64,000 nucleotides of DNA from JAOUEA01 sp963821925. GTDB lineage: Bacteria; Actinomycetota; UBA4738; HRBIN12. Shown piece after piece: positions 8,826 to 17,361 of this stretch. Position numbers and translations under genes: made by a program. How positions within the stretch are numbered: the first letter of the stretch is position 1; every line of letters begins with the position of its first letter. The stretch covers positions 186,001 to 250,000 of the forward strand of contig CAWGFO010000010.1 in assembly GCA_963821925.1 (NCBI GenBank), read 5' to 3'. Below the pieces are notes generated by a model that saw nothing but the letters and a program-made list of their open reading frames with translations, was not told where the DNA came from and did not search any database.

Positions 8826-9470
8826 TCATCGCAGAGGGAGGGACCCGGTCCAGACGGTCCGTGGGCCGGGTTCCGAGCGGATGGTCAAGCTGCCGCCCAG
8901 CGCCTCCACGCGATCGCGAAGTGGGGATCGCTCCGCCTCCACGTCCCCGTCCGCGACGACCTCGAAGGCGAGCGCTCGGGGTTGTTCTCGCACCGTGATC
9001 GTCGTCGTGGCGTCCGTGGCGCGTTCCAACACGTCGAGGCAACAGAAGTAGACCGCGCCGGCGACCTCCGAGGGGATGGACGTACCCACGACGGCGTCGA
9101 TCCGGGTCCGGGTCCCCACGTCGGCCGCCGCGAAGCGGAGCGCCGCCCCGAGGCCTCCTGCCTCGAGCGCGGGATAGATCCGACTCGCGAGCGTCCGCAT
9201 CTCCTCCAGCGCGTGCCGGACGTCGCGCCTCACCTGGGCGAGGTGCTGCGTCGCCGCCTCGGGGTCGGTCTCGACCGACCTCGAGGCGAGCTCGACGTCG
9301 GCGGCGAGCCCGACCAGCTGTTGCTGGAGGGCATCGTGCAACGCGCGCTCGATCATGCGGCGCTCGACGTCGGCGGCGAGGACGAGCCGCGTGCGGGATG
9401 CACGCAGCTCCGCGACCTCGAGGCGGAGCTCGTCGAGCTCACGGAGTGCGTCGGTACTCGGAGCGTCCAC
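8826..9470 (-). CDS. NarL-type sensor kinase, HisKA_3, degenerate ATPase region
   Basis: The 214-residue soluble protein starts with a coiled coil (ELDELRLEVAELRASRTRL). A HisKA_3 dimerisation helix follows with the phospho-accepting His in ERALHDALQQQLVGLA, near residue 45, and then a short ATPase-like domain. That domain lacks the usual Asn box: the expected NAxKHA-type segment reads VYFCCLDVLERATDAT. The D and G boxes are also poor (VADGDVEAER). It may therefore be a phosphatase, a docking partner or a weak kinase for the convergent regulator. No membrane or PAS sensor is present. A GAGGAGAAC ribosome site precedes the GTG start. Confidence 0.75.
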   Translation of the reverse strand: MDAPSTDALRELDELRLEVAELRASRTRLVLAADVERRMIERALHDALQQQLVGLAADVELASRSVETDPEAATQHLAQVRRDVRHALEEMRTLASRIYPALEAGGLGAALRFAAADVGTRTRIDAVVGTSIPSEVAGAVYFCCLDVLERATDATTTITVREQPRALAFEVVADGDVEAERSPLRDRVEALGGSLTIRSEPGPRTVWTGSLPLR

Positions 9471-9540
9471 GGCGTTCTCCTCACCTCGACCGTGCTGTTG
9501 TCCGTCATCGCTCCGGCGGCGTCAAGTCGACCGGCACCGT

Positions 9541-9574
9541 GGTGATCGGGGAGGTAGCACCCCCTCCGATCACC
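9541..9574. repeat. Inverted repeat, possible operator
   Basis: GGTGATCGG and CCGATCACC form a perfect 9-base inverted repeat separated by 16 bases. It lies in the 187-base gap between the divergent kinase (8826-9470) and haloperoxidase genes. It is not followed by a T-run and sits upstream of a coding region, so an operator, perhaps for the NarL-type regulator next door, seems likelier than a terminator. That role is inference. Confidence 0.35.
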
Positions 9575-9657
9575 CGGGGACCACCGTAGAGCCGTCGAAC
9601 CTCCCTCCCTAGCGTCGGCAGCGTCCGATACCACCGTCCAGGGAATGGGAGGGAACG

Positions 9658-10971
9658 ATGGAACGAAACGCGAGATGGAGGCGAGGCGTGGCCGTCGGCA
9701 TCGCGACCATCGCGGCAACGGTCGCGACGGTCGCGACCCCCGTCGCGCAGCGAGCTGTCGCATCGCCGACGACGGCGGATGTCGTCGTCGAATGGAACAT
9801 GCATGCCCAGACGGCGATCGTCGCCACGGCCGGACAAGGCCCGACGGTCGCGTACCTGCACTTCGCCATGGTGCAGGGAGCCGTCTACGACGCCGTCAAC
9901 GCGATCGAGGGTGGCTCCGAGCCGTACCTGGGCTCTCCGGCGATGGCTGACACGGGTGACTCGCCCGCCGCCGCGGCCGCGCAGGCGTCCCACGACGTGC
10001 TCGTCGGGCTCTTCCCGGCACAGCAGGGCGCCCTCGACGGCAAGCTCGCGACGACGCTCGGCACGCTCCCGGACGCCGGCAAGGCGGGCGGACAAGCCGT
10101 CGGCGCGGCGGCGGCCGTGGCGATGCTCACGGCCCGAGCCAACGACGGGCGGTTCTCCAGCTTCACCGTGATCCAGGGCAGCCTGCCCGGTCAGTGGCGT
10201 TCGACGGCGTTCCTGCCGGACGGCACACCCGTGGTCGAGCCGGCTCCGTGGGTGGGGAACGTGACGCCGTTCCTGGTTCCCAGCGCCGAAGCGCTGCGCT
10301 CGAAAGGCCCGAACGCGCTCTCGAGCGATGCCTACGCGCGGGACTACAACGAGGTCAAGCGGCTCGGCTCGCTCACGAGCACGCGGCGGACCGCCGATCA
10401 GACCGAGGCGGCCATCTTCTGGCAGGCCAACGCCGCCGTCCTGTTCAACTCGGTGATGCGACAGCTCGTCGGATCGCAAGGGTTGGACGGCGCGGAGGCG
10501 GCCCGGATGTTCGCGATGGGCGACATGGCCGGAGCCGACGGCGCGATCGTGTGCTGGAACGACAAGTACAACACGAGGTTCTGGCGCCCGATCACGGCCA
10601 TCCGTCTCGGCGGGACGGACGGGAACCCCGGCACCGTGGCCGACCCGACGTGGACGCCGCTGTTCAGCGGCGCCGCGCCACTCACCACGCCGGCGTTCCC
10701 CGAGCACCCGTCGGGCCACGGATGCGTGAGCGGCGCGGTCGTCGAGACGCTGAAGGACTATTTCGGCACCGACGTGGTGTCGTTCAGCGTCTTCAGTCCG
10801 CTGTCGGGAACGACGCGGGAGTTCAGCCGGTTCTCAAACGCGATCAAGGAGATCGTCGATGCTCGCGTGTGGGCCGGGATCCACTTCCGCACCGCCGACA
10901 CACAGGGGCACACGATCGGTCGGAAGGTCGCGCAATGGCTCGACAAGCACTACTTCGCCCCAGCCGCATGA
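9658..10971 (+). CDS. Secreted vanadium-dependent haloperoxidase/PAP2-type phosphatase
   Basis: The 437-residue protein has an export signal (basic MERNARWRRG, then a hydrophobic stretch to about residue 35). It carries the vanadium chloroperoxidase active site with correct spacing: Lys and Arg in KYNTRFWRP (K, then R seven residues on), PSGHG supplying Ser-Gly-His, and Arg and His in RVWAGIHF (six apart). Known enzymes use vanadate and hydrogen peroxide to oxidise halides outside the cell, and the same fold occurs in acid phosphatases. A GGGAGGG ribosome site precedes the ATG. The large hairpin at 10996-11033 lies just downstream. Neighbouring signalling genes may control it, but no direct sign of this is visible. 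Confidence 0.85.
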   Translation: MERNARWRRGVAVGIATIAATVATVATPVAQRAVASPTTADVVVEWNMHAQTAIVATAGQGPTVAYLHFAMVQGAVYDAVNAIEGGSEPYLGSPAMADTGDSPAAAAAQASHDVLVGLFPAQQGALDGKLATTLGTLPDAGKAGGQAVGAAAAVAMLTARANDGRFSSFTVIQGSLPGQWRSTAFLPDGTPVVEPAPWVGNVTPFLVPSAEALRSKGPNALSSDAYARDYNEVKRLGSLTSTRRTADQTEAAIFWQANAAVLFNSVMRQLVGSQGLDGAEAARMFAMGDMAGADGAIVCWNDKYNTRFWRPITAIRLGGTDGNPGTVADPTWTPLFSGAAPLTTPAFPEHPSGHGCVSGAVVETLKDYFGTDVVSFSVFSPLSGTTREFSRFSNAIKEIVDARVWAGIHFRTADTQGHTIGRKVAQWLDKHYFAPAA

Positions 10972-10995
10972 GCATCTGACACCGGGTGCGATCGA

Positions 10996-11033
10996 TCGCA
11001 GCCTCGGCTCCAGTTCGGGAGCCGAGGCTGCGA
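10996..11033. terminator. Hairpin, 16-bp perfect stem
   Basis: A 16-base arm beginning TCGCAGCC pairs perfectly with its reverse complement across a 6-base loop (AGTTCG). It begins 24 bases after the haloperoxidase stop. There is no T-run, as is usual for actinobacterial terminators. It could stop transcription in both directions. Confidence 0.7.
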
Positions 11034-11080
11034 CCCACCTGCAGCCATCCGGGTTGAAGGGGAACGAAGGGGGAAACGGG

Positions 11081-11104
11081 AGGGCCGGGGTCATCCCCGG
11101 CCCT
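11081..11104. terminator. Hairpin downstream of tRNA-Glu
   Basis: AGGGCCGGGG pairs perfectly with CCCCGGCCCT across the 4-base loop TCAT. It lies 29 bases beyond the 3' end of the reverse-strand tRNA-Glu and is the likely terminator of that transcript. Confidence 0.6.
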
Positions 11105-11133
11105 TGCCTTCCACCGTTTCGGCAGGTGAGCGG

Positions 11134-11209
11134 TGGTAGTCCCAACGGGATTCGAACCCGTGTCTCCACCTTGAGAGGGTGGTGTCCTAGGCCCCTAGAC
11201 GATGGGACC
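11134..11209 (-). tRNA. tRNA-Glu (anticodon CTC)
   Basis: The reverse strand folds as a complete tRNA. The acceptor stem is GGTCCCA with TGGGACT (one G-U pair), the anticodon stem is CCACC/GGTGG with loop CTCTCAA giving anticodon CTC, and the T-arm contains GGTTCGAATCC. The discriminator is A, and the terminal CCA is encoded (11134-11136). A possible TACACT -10 box lies at 11234-11239. With tRNA-Gln it brackets the accessory region that holds the five phospholipase-like genes. Confidence 0.95.
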
Positions 11210-11294
11210 GCGTGGCGGGTCGGGCCGGCGGGAAGTGTAGCAAGCGGCCGCCGACCTGCGGCTCGTTCTCAGCCGTCACACTTACGATGAGGCG

Positions 11295-12317
11295 ATGACC
11301 GAGGCTCCCGGCCTGCACGTCGAGCGCGCTGTCGAGGCATGGCGCGCCCTCCTCGCCACCTGCACCGAACGCGACGGCGAGCTCCTGCGGCTCCGCGAGG
11401 CGCCCCGTCGCGAGCGCCCCGCATCGGTGTGGCCGCTGAGCCAGGCGATCGCGGCCGGGGTCGACCTCGCCGCGACCGGGCAGGACGTCGCCGACGACCT
11501 CGGCGGGCTGATCCGATCGCTCCGTGCGTACGCGAGGCGCGATGGGGGATGGGCGCCGACACCGCGCGCCCATCGGCGGTACTTCGACGACAACGCCTGG
11601 ATCGGACTCGCCTCCGCACGGCTGTACCGGGTCACCGGCGTGCGCCGGCACCTCGACCGGGCCGCGCGCGCCCTCGCCTTCGTTCAACGCGGTGAGGATG
11701 CCGAGGGCGGCGTCCGCTGGGCGGAGGGCCGGCGATCGCGGAACACGTGCGCCACGGCCCCCGGCGCCCTGCTGGCGCTGCGGATCCACGACCGGACCGA
11801 CGACGAGGTCGCGCTCGGCTTCGCGACCCGCACGCTGGATTGGCTCGACGCGACCCTCCGGCGCCCCGATCGTCTCTACGCGGACCGGATCGACGGCGAG
11901 CGCGTGGAGCGCACGGTGTGGAGCTACAACCAGGGATCGGCGGCCGCGGCGCACGTCTGGCGGCACCGGGTCGCCGGCGGCCAGGGCTCGCGGGACATCG
12001 CGAAGGCCACGGCCGCGGCCACCGTTGCCTGGTTCGGGCGGGATGATCGCCTGTGGCACCAACCACCGGTGTTCAACGCGATCGCGTTCCGCGGTCTGCT
12101 GGCCGTCCACGACGTGACGCCGATCGCCGGTTTGCCCGATCTGGTCGACGGCTACCTGGACCGCGCGTGGCGCGAGGCCCGCGACCCGGAGACCGGGCTC
12201 TTCACGCGACGCGGGATCGGCTCGTACGACGGCCGCCCGGCGATCGACCAGGCCGGCATCGCGCAGCTCTTCGCGGTGCGTGCCGCCGGTCCCGGCGCGT
12301 GGTTCGATCTCGCCTGA
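11295..12317 (+). CDS. Glycoside hydrolase family 76-like protein
   Basis: The 340-residue protein has an (alpha/alpha)6-type helical pattern. The motif RYFDDNAWIGLA (near residues 95-106) corresponds to the GH76 signature in which two adjacent Asp residues act as nucleophile and acid/base. Later segments such as VWSYNQGSAAAA and GIGSYDGRPAIDQAGIAQ also fit. GH76 enzymes cleave alpha-1,6-mannan, and relatives act on cell-wall mannans. No signal peptide is visible, so it may act in the cytoplasm on imported or endogenous glycans. A TACGAT box 6 bases upstream of the ATG and no Shine-Dalgarno indicate a leaderless message. Confidence 0.75.
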   Translation: MTEAPGLHVERAVEAWRALLATCTERDGELLRLREAPRRERPASVWPLSQAIAAGVDLAATGQDVADDLGGLIRSLRAYARRDGGWAPTPRAHRRYFDDNAWIGLASARLYRVTGVRRHLDRAARALAFVQRGEDAEGGVRWAEGRRSRNTCATAPGALLALRIHDRTDDEVALGFATRTLDWLDATLRRPDRLYADRIDGERVERTVWSYNQGSAAAAHVWRHRVAGGQGSRDIAKATAAATVAWFGRDDRLWHQPPVFNAIAFRGLLAVHDVTPIAGLPDLVDGYLDRAWREARDPETGLFTRRGIGSYDGRPAIDQAGIAQLFAVRAAGPGAWFDLA

Positions 12318-12358
12318 GCGTGCCACGGCGAGCGCCGGCCCTGCGCCGAGCGACGGCC

Positions 12359-12841
12359 CTACCCGGCGTCGAGCTCCTTGAAGAGCTGGCGGCTCATCTC
12401 GACGTAGCCGAGGTCCTCGTACAAGCTGCGTGCCACGTCGTTGTGGCCGAACACGTTCAGCTCGATCCGCCCGAGGCCGAGCGCGCCGACCTCCTGCTCG
12501 AAGAGCTCCATCAACCGGCGACCGTTGCCTCGGCCGCGCATCGCCTCCTCGACCTCGATGTCGAACAGGAAGGCGATGTCGCCGGCGGGCGTCACGCGGC
12601 GCGCGAACCAGAGCACGCCGACGCGCTCTCCGTGCTCGTCCTCGCCGATCTCGATCCAGTGGTCCCGCGTTTCCAGGCCCTCGGGCAGGAGGTCGTGGAA
12701 GACGGCCGCCGACCGGGCCTGGGCGGCCGCGGGGGAGAGCTTCACGTTGCGGACCATGTCGTCGGCGTAGGCCGCCACCGAGTGCCGGTAGTACGCCCGG
12801 AACTCGTCGGCCGTCATCGGCCGCAGGCGGAGCTCGCTCAC
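12359..12841 (-). CDS. GNAT family N-acetyltransferase
   Basis: This 160-residue acetyltransferase has motif A as IEVEEAMRGRGNGRRLMELF (near residues 106-125), and the next strand/helix LGRIELNVFGHNDVARSLYEDLGY is typical of the family. Its GTG start lies only 2 bases after the stop of isocitrate dehydrogenase, so it is translated from the same message. The substrate is unknown. Co-transcription raises the possibility that it modifies a metabolite or the enzyme itself; that is speculation. Confidence 0.87.
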   Translation of the reverse strand: MSELRLRPMTADEFRAYYRHSVAAYADDMVRNVKLSPAAAQARSAAVFHDLLPEGLETRDHWIEIGEDEHGERVGVLWFARRVTPAGDIAFLFDIEVEEAMRGRGNGRRLMELFEQEVGALGLGRIELNVFGHNDVARSLYEDLGYVEMSRQLFKELDAG

Positions 12842-12843
12842 GG

Positions 12844-14298
12844 TCAGTTCTCGCCTTGGTCCCGCGTGAACCCGAGCTCGCCGTCGAACTCCTGCAGCTT
12901 CTCGATGTGCATCCAGGTGTGGCGCCGCGAGATCCGCGCGAGCAGCTGGTGCACGTCCTCGTCCCAGAGGTCGCCGGGGTTCTCGCGGATGATGAACCGG
13001 CAGCGGAAGTGGTCGCCGGTCTCGGTCATCGCTCCCATCGGCGGGTACACCTTCGTGCCGCGGCTCGAGATCATCTTCAGCTCGAGCCGGGTGCCGTGAG
13101 CGAGCTCCGTGAGCGACGCGCCGAGCTCGTCGGCCGTGAGCGGGGACTCGACGAACACGTCGAGCCCCACCACGAACCGCGACGCCGGCCGGACGTAGTC
13201 CGGGGCAGCCGAAAGCATGGGCAGCTCGAGCGGCTTCACCTCGCGGATCGTCCACCCCTCGGTGCGCTTGCCGAGGTTCCCGATGATCGCGTCGGTGTAG
13301 TCGGTGGTGGGCGTGCCCCGGTCGTACCCGAGGACGTCGCCCGTGAGCACGCCCGACTCCAAGGTCACGAAGATCGCGTGCTCGATCGCGGCGGCCTCCT
13401 CGAACCGGCCCAGGTACCGGAGCATCAGCACCGCGGACAGGATCACGGCGGTCGGGTTGATCACGTTCTTACCGGCATATTTCGGCGCCGAGCCGTGCAC
13501 GGCCTCGAAGATCGCGACCTCGTTGCCGATGTTCGCGCTCGGCGCATAGCCGAGTCCGCCGACGAGCGCCGACGACAGGTCCGACAGGATGTCGCCGTTC
13601 ATGTTCGTCGTGCAGATCACCTCGAACTGCTCGGGGCGCTTCACGAGCTGGTGCGCGCAGTTGTCGACGATCACGTGCCACGACTCGATCTCCGGGTAGT
13701 CGGGTGCGACCTGCTCGAACACGCGCTTCAGCGTGCCCTCGCTGAACTTCATGATGTTGGCTTTGGTCGCGCATGCCACCGAGGTGCGGCCCTCGCTCCG
13801 CGCGTACTCGAACGCGAACCGCGAGATCTTCTCCGACCCCTTCACGCTGATCAGCTTCAGGGCCTGCGCGACGCTCGGGGTCTGCATGTACTCGATCCCG
13901 GCGTAGAGATCCTCGACGTTCTCGCGCACCATCACGAGGTCGACCCCTCGGCCCGAGTACGGGGTCACGACGCCCGGCAACTCGCGCACCGGGCGGACGT
14001 TCGCGTAGGTCTCGAAGAGCTTGCGGAGGGTGACGTTCGCACTCTTCTCCCCGAACCCAACCGGCGTCTCGAGCGGGCCTTTGAGCGCCACGCGCGTTCG
14101 TGCGATCGAATCCATCGTGTCTTGGGGCACGCCCGACGCGATGCCCTTGCGGAAGACCTCGGCGCCGGCCTCGGCCTCCTCCCAGTCGATCGGCGCGCCG
14201 GCGGCCTCGACGATCCGGCGGGCGGCGGTCACACATTCTTGGCCGATGCCGTCGCCGGGGATCAGGGTCACGGGGATGCGGGTCTCGGTGGCGCTCAC
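12844..14298 (-). CDS. icd: Isocitrate dehydrogenase (NADP), long form with C-terminal domain
   Basis: The 484-residue enzyme of the TCA cycle converts isocitrate to 2-oxoglutarate and CO2. The substrate loop GEKSANVTLRK (near residue 92) carries the binding Ser and Arg, and the metal site is in NMNGDILSDLSS. The coenzyme loop HGSAPKYAGKNVINPTA keeps the Lys-Tyr pair that marks NADP use in the E. coli enzyme. About 140 extra residues after position 340 match the long form seen in Thermus and alphaproteobacteria. The start is GTG with AAGGAGGC upstream. A GNAT gene follows immediately. Confidence 0.9.
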   Translation of the reverse strand: MSATETRIPVTLIPGDGIGQECVTAARRIVEAAGAPIDWEEAEAGAEVFRKGIASGVPQDTMDSIARTRVALKGPLETPVGFGEKSANVTLRKLFETYANVRPVRELPGVVTPYSGRGVDLVMVRENVEDLYAGIEYMQTPSVAQALKLISVKGSEKISRFAFEYARSEGRTSVACATKANIMKFSEGTLKRVFEQVAPDYPEIESWHVIVDNCAHQLVKRPEQFEVICTTNMNGDILSDLSSALVGGLGYAPSANIGNEVAIFEAVHGSAPKYAGKNVINPTAVILSAVLMLRYLGRFEEAAAIEHAIFVTLESGVLTGDVLGYDRGTPTTDYTDAIIGNLGKRTEGWTIREVKPLELPMLSAAPDYVRPASRFVVGLDVFVESPLTADELGASLTELAHGTRLELKMISSRGTKVYPPMGAMTETGDHFRCRFIIRENPGDLWDEDVHQLLARISRRHTWMHIEKLQEFDGELGFTRDQGEN

Positions 14299-14358
14299 TG
14301 ATGCCTCCTTCGCGGCGGCGGGCCGCACGTGCTCATCGTAGCGGCGCGCGGGAGGTGC

Positions 14359-14387
14359 TTGGCCGGGGGCGTCGGGACCGATACGGT
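14359..14387 (+). promoter_or_regulatory. Promoter of the first phospholipase-like gene
   Basis: A -35-like TTGGCC at 14359-14364 and a -10 box TACGGT at 14382-14387 are separated by 17 bases. The ATG follows 10 bases after the -10 box and no ribosome site is seen, so the message is probably leaderless or nearly so. Confidence 0.5.
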
Positions 14388-14397
14388 GGCGGCCCGC

Positions 14398-15861
14398 ATG
14401 GTCCGTCTTCCCCGCTTCGTGATGCTGCTCCTGGTGGCCGCCGTCCTGGCGGCCGCCGTGGCCGTCGCACCCCCGGGTGGCGGCGGACGACCGCCCGCCG
14501 CCAACGCCGCCTCCGGCATCGACCCGGCCGCCGGGATCGGCAACCTCGACCACCTGATCTTCGTCGTGCAGGAGAACCGCTCGTACGACCACTACTTCGG
14601 GACGTTCCCGCGCGGCGACGGGCTCCCGCGCAACGCCGACGGCTCGTTCGCGGTCTGCATACCCGACCCGGCGATCGGGGGGCGATGCCGGCATCCCTAC
14701 CACGACACGAACCAGTACGACGTCGGAGGCCCGCACGGGCTCGCGGCGTCGAAGATCGACACCGCCCGGGGCAAGATGGATGGGTTCATCAGGGCGTTCC
14801 GCAAGAAGGGCACGCCCTGTACCAACGACCGGGACCCCGAGCCGTCCTGCGTCCTGGCCACGCCGGGTCCTCGCGGGACGCCGGACGTGATGGGCTTCCA
14901 CACCGGCAAGGAGATCCCTAACTATTGGGAGCTCGCGCGCCGATACGTCCTGCAGGACCGGATGTTCGCTCCGGTGGACTCGTGGACGCTGCCGTCGCAC
15001 CTGTTCCTGGTTTCGGGATGGTCGGCGAGCTGCTCGGACCCGGCGGATCCCATGACCTGTAGATCTGACGTCAACGCACCCGTGCTCTGGACGAAGTACT
15101 TCGTCGACGAGGGGATGGACGCGCCCGCCCCCTACGCCTGGGCGAGCATCACCTGGCTCCTGGACAAGGGTGGCGTGAGCTGGTCGTACTTCGTCGGCCC
15201 GCACACGTGCGTGCAGCGGCCCCAGTGCGGGCTGCCGTGGGACAGCCAGACGACGGTGCCGGCCCAGAACCCGCTGCCCGGCTTCCGGACCGTGCGGGAG
15301 AGCCCGGTCGCCGGCAGCCTCGGCAACGTGCGGTTCAACGACGAGTACTTCGCCGCGGCGAACGCCGGCTCGCTGCCCTCCGTGTCGTGGGTCATGCCGA
15401 GCCGCGGCCAGGGCGAGCATCCGAGCGATCGGATCGCCACCGGGCAGCGGTGGGTCTCCCGCGTGGTGAACGCCGCGATGGAGGGGCCCGACGCGGCGCG
15501 CACGGCCGTCTTCCTCGTGTGGGACGACTGGGGCGGGTTCTACGACCACGTGCGGCCGCCGTGGGTCGACCGCAACGGCTACGGGTTCCGTGTGCCGGGC
15601 ATCCTGATCAGCCCGTACGCCGACCGGAGCCTCGACGTGGACCACCAGGTGCTCTCGTTCGACGCCTTCCTGAAGCTGATCGAGGATCGGTTCCTGAACG
15701 GGCGCCGGCTCGACGGCCAGAACTGGGGGTGGCCCGACCCGCGGCCGACCACCCGCGAGGACGTGCCGAAGCTCGGCGACCTGTCGCGTGCCTTCGACTG
15801 GTCGCAGGATCCGATCACGTGGCGGCACCTCGATCCGACCCCCTTGAGGTCGTCGGGATGA
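14398..15861 (+). CDS. Secreted phospholipase C/acid phosphatase family protein, copy 1
   Basis: The 487-residue phosphoesterase belongs to the PlcA/AcpA superfamily. A Sec-type signal (basic start, then MLLLVAAVLAAAVAVA) is followed by the core. The core has the active-site motif ENRSYDHYFGT near residue 59, PDVMGFHT, DSWTLPSHLFLVSGWSA, and the metal-site motif DDWGGFYDHV near residue 375. The family hydrolyses phosphate esters outside the cell. The extra C-terminal domains of full-length phospholipases C are absent, so this is the short form, and phospholipase versus phosphatase activity cannot be decided. It is the first of five tandem paralogues; the second overlaps its stop by 4 bases (ATGA). 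Confidence 0.85.
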   Translation: MVRLPRFVMLLLVAAVLAAAVAVAPPGGGGRPPAANAASGIDPAAGIGNLDHLIFVVQENRSYDHYFGTFPRGDGLPRNADGSFAVCIPDPAIGGRCRHPYHDTNQYDVGGPHGLAASKIDTARGKMDGFIRAFRKKGTPCTNDRDPEPSCVLATPGPRGTPDVMGFHTGKEIPNYWELARRYVLQDRMFAPVDSWTLPSHLFLVSGWSASCSDPADPMTCRSDVNAPVLWTKYFVDEGMDAPAPYAWASITWLLDKGGVSWSYFVGPHTCVQRPQCGLPWDSQTTVPAQNPLPGFRTVRESPVAGSLGNVRFNDEYFAAANAGSLPSVSWVMPSRGQGEHPSDRIATGQRWVSRVVNAAMEGPDAARTAVFLVWDDWGGFYDHVRPPWVDRNGYGFRVPGILISPYADRSLDVDHQVLSFDAFLKLIEDRFLNGRRLDGQNWGWPDPRPTTREDVPKLGDLSRAFDWSQDPITWRHLDPTPLRSSG

Positions 15862-17297
15862 GCCGGCCGCGCCGCCGGCACCTGCTGGCGGGCGCCGCGA
15901 CCGTCACCGCCGCCGCGCTCGCGCTCGCCCTCGCGCCGCACGCGGCGCCCGACGCCACCGCGGGGCGGGTCACGGAGGTCGCGGCGGCGGCGTCGATCGA
16001 TCCGACGGCCGGGATCGGCAACATCGATCACGTCGTGGTGATCGTGCAGGAGAACCGCTCGTTCGATCACTACTTCGGGACCTTCCCGGGCGCCGACGGG
16101 ATCCCGCGGCTCGCCGACGGTCGGTTCGCGCCGTGCATCCCGGACCCGGCCTCGAAGCGCTGCCGGCGCCCGTACCGGGACACGAACCTGTTCGACGCCG
16201 GCGGACCCCACAACACCAGGGCATCGAAGATCGCGGTCGACGGCGGCAGGATGGACGGCTTCGTGCGCGCGCTCCGCGAGATCGGGAACAGCTGCGGGGG
16301 CAACCCCGATCGGTACCAGTGCGTGGAGGCGCGACCGGGCCCGAGCGGCACGCCCGACGTGATGGGGATCCACGCGCGCGCCGAGATCCCGAACTACTGG
16401 ACCTACGCGGAGCGCTACGTGCTGCAGGACCGGATGTTCGCGCCCTCGGATTCGTGGACGCTCCCGTCCCACCTGTACCTGGTCTCGGCGTGGTCGGCGA
16501 TCTGCACGGCGCCGCGTGACGGACGGACGTGCCGATCGGAGCTCGAGACGCCGGTCTCGTGGTGGACCCAGCCGGCGTCGGCGCCGGCCCCTTACGGGTG
16601 GGCCGACATCACGTGGCTCCTCGACGAGCGTGGGGTCTCGTGGGCCTACTACGTCGGCGCGAACAGCTGCCTCGACTGGCCCTGCCGGGCGACGAAGGAC
16701 AAGGACTCGACGAACCCCCTCTTCAATCCGCTGCCGGGCTTCCAGACCGTGCGGCGACACCGTTCGATGGGCAAGATCCGTCCGCATGAGGACTACTTCG
16801 CCGCGGCGGCGGCCGGGACACTCCCGTCCGTCTCGTGGCTCGTGCCCACGGCCGGGCGCACCGAGCATCCGCCGGACAACATCGCGAACGGCCAGGCGTG
16901 GGTGACGCGCGCCGTGAACGCCGTGATGTCGGGCCCGGAGGAACAGCGGCTCCACACCGCGATCTTCCTGGTGTGGGACGACTGGGGCGGCTTCTACGAC
17001 CACGTGCAGCCGATCCGGATCGACGAGAACGGCTACGGGATCCGCGTGCCCGGGATCATGATCAGTCCCTTCGCGAAAGGCGGGACGATCGACTCTCAGA
17101 CGCTCAGCTTCGACGCGTACCTGAAGCTGATCGAGGACCGTTTCCTGGGCGGGCAGCGCCTCGACGGGAAGAACCTCGGGTGGCCGGACGCCCGGCCGAC
17201 CGTGCGGGAGAACGTTCGCCGGCTCGGCGACCTGGGGCTCGAGTTCGATTGGTACGCGGAACCGATACCGCCGCTGATCCTCGATCCCACCCCGTGA
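15858..17297 (+). CDS. Phospholipase C/acid phosphatase family protein, copy 2 (Tat-type signal)
   Basis: This 479-residue paralogue starts inside the stop codon of copy 1, so it is translationally coupled to it. The N-terminus SRPRRRHLLAGAATVTAAAL resembles a twin-arginine signal, unlike the neighbouring copies, suggesting export after folding. The active-site motif ENRSFDHYFGT lies near residue 65 and DDWGGFYDHV near residue 374. The central segment before NPLPGF is shorter and lacks the PPC motif of the later copies. A 93-base stretch encoding the DDWGGFYDHV region is identical to copy 3. The substrate is unknown. Confidence 0.85.
   Translation: MSRPRRRHLLAGAATVTAAALALALAPHAAPDATAGRVTEVAAAASIDPTAGIGNIDHVVVIVQENRSFDHYFGTFPGADGIPRLADGRFAPCIPDPASKRCRRPYRDTNLFDAGGPHNTRASKIAVDGGRMDGFVRALREIGNSCGGNPDRYQCVEARPGPSGTPDVMGIHARAEIPNYWTYAERYVLQDRMFAPSDSWTLPSHLYLVSAWSAICTAPRDGRTCRSELETPVSWWTQPASAPAPYGWADITWLLDERGVSWAYYVGANSCLDWPCRATKDKDSTNPLFNPLPGFQTVRRHRSMGKIRPHEDYFAAAAAGTLPSVSWLVPTAGRTEHPPDNIANGQAWVTRAVNAVMSGPEEQRLHTAIFLVWDDWGGFYDHVQPIRIDENGYGIRVPGIMISPFAKGGTIDSQTLSFDAYLKLIEDRFLGGQRLDGKNLGWPDARPTVRENVRRLGDLGLEFDWYAEPIPPLILDPTP
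16973..17065 (+). repeat. 93-bp direct repeat, unit in copy 2
   Basis: The 93 bases from 16973 to 17065 are identical, including third codon positions, to 18501-18593 in copy 3. They encode the segment from WDDWGGFYDHV to PGIMIS. Perfect identity inside otherwise diverged paralogues points to recent gene conversion or a recent duplication. Confidence 0.9.
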
Positions 17298-17361
17298 CGA
17301 TCCGGTGGCGGATCGCCCGCTTCCTGGCGATGCCCCCGATCGGCCGCTAGCCTGGGCCGCC

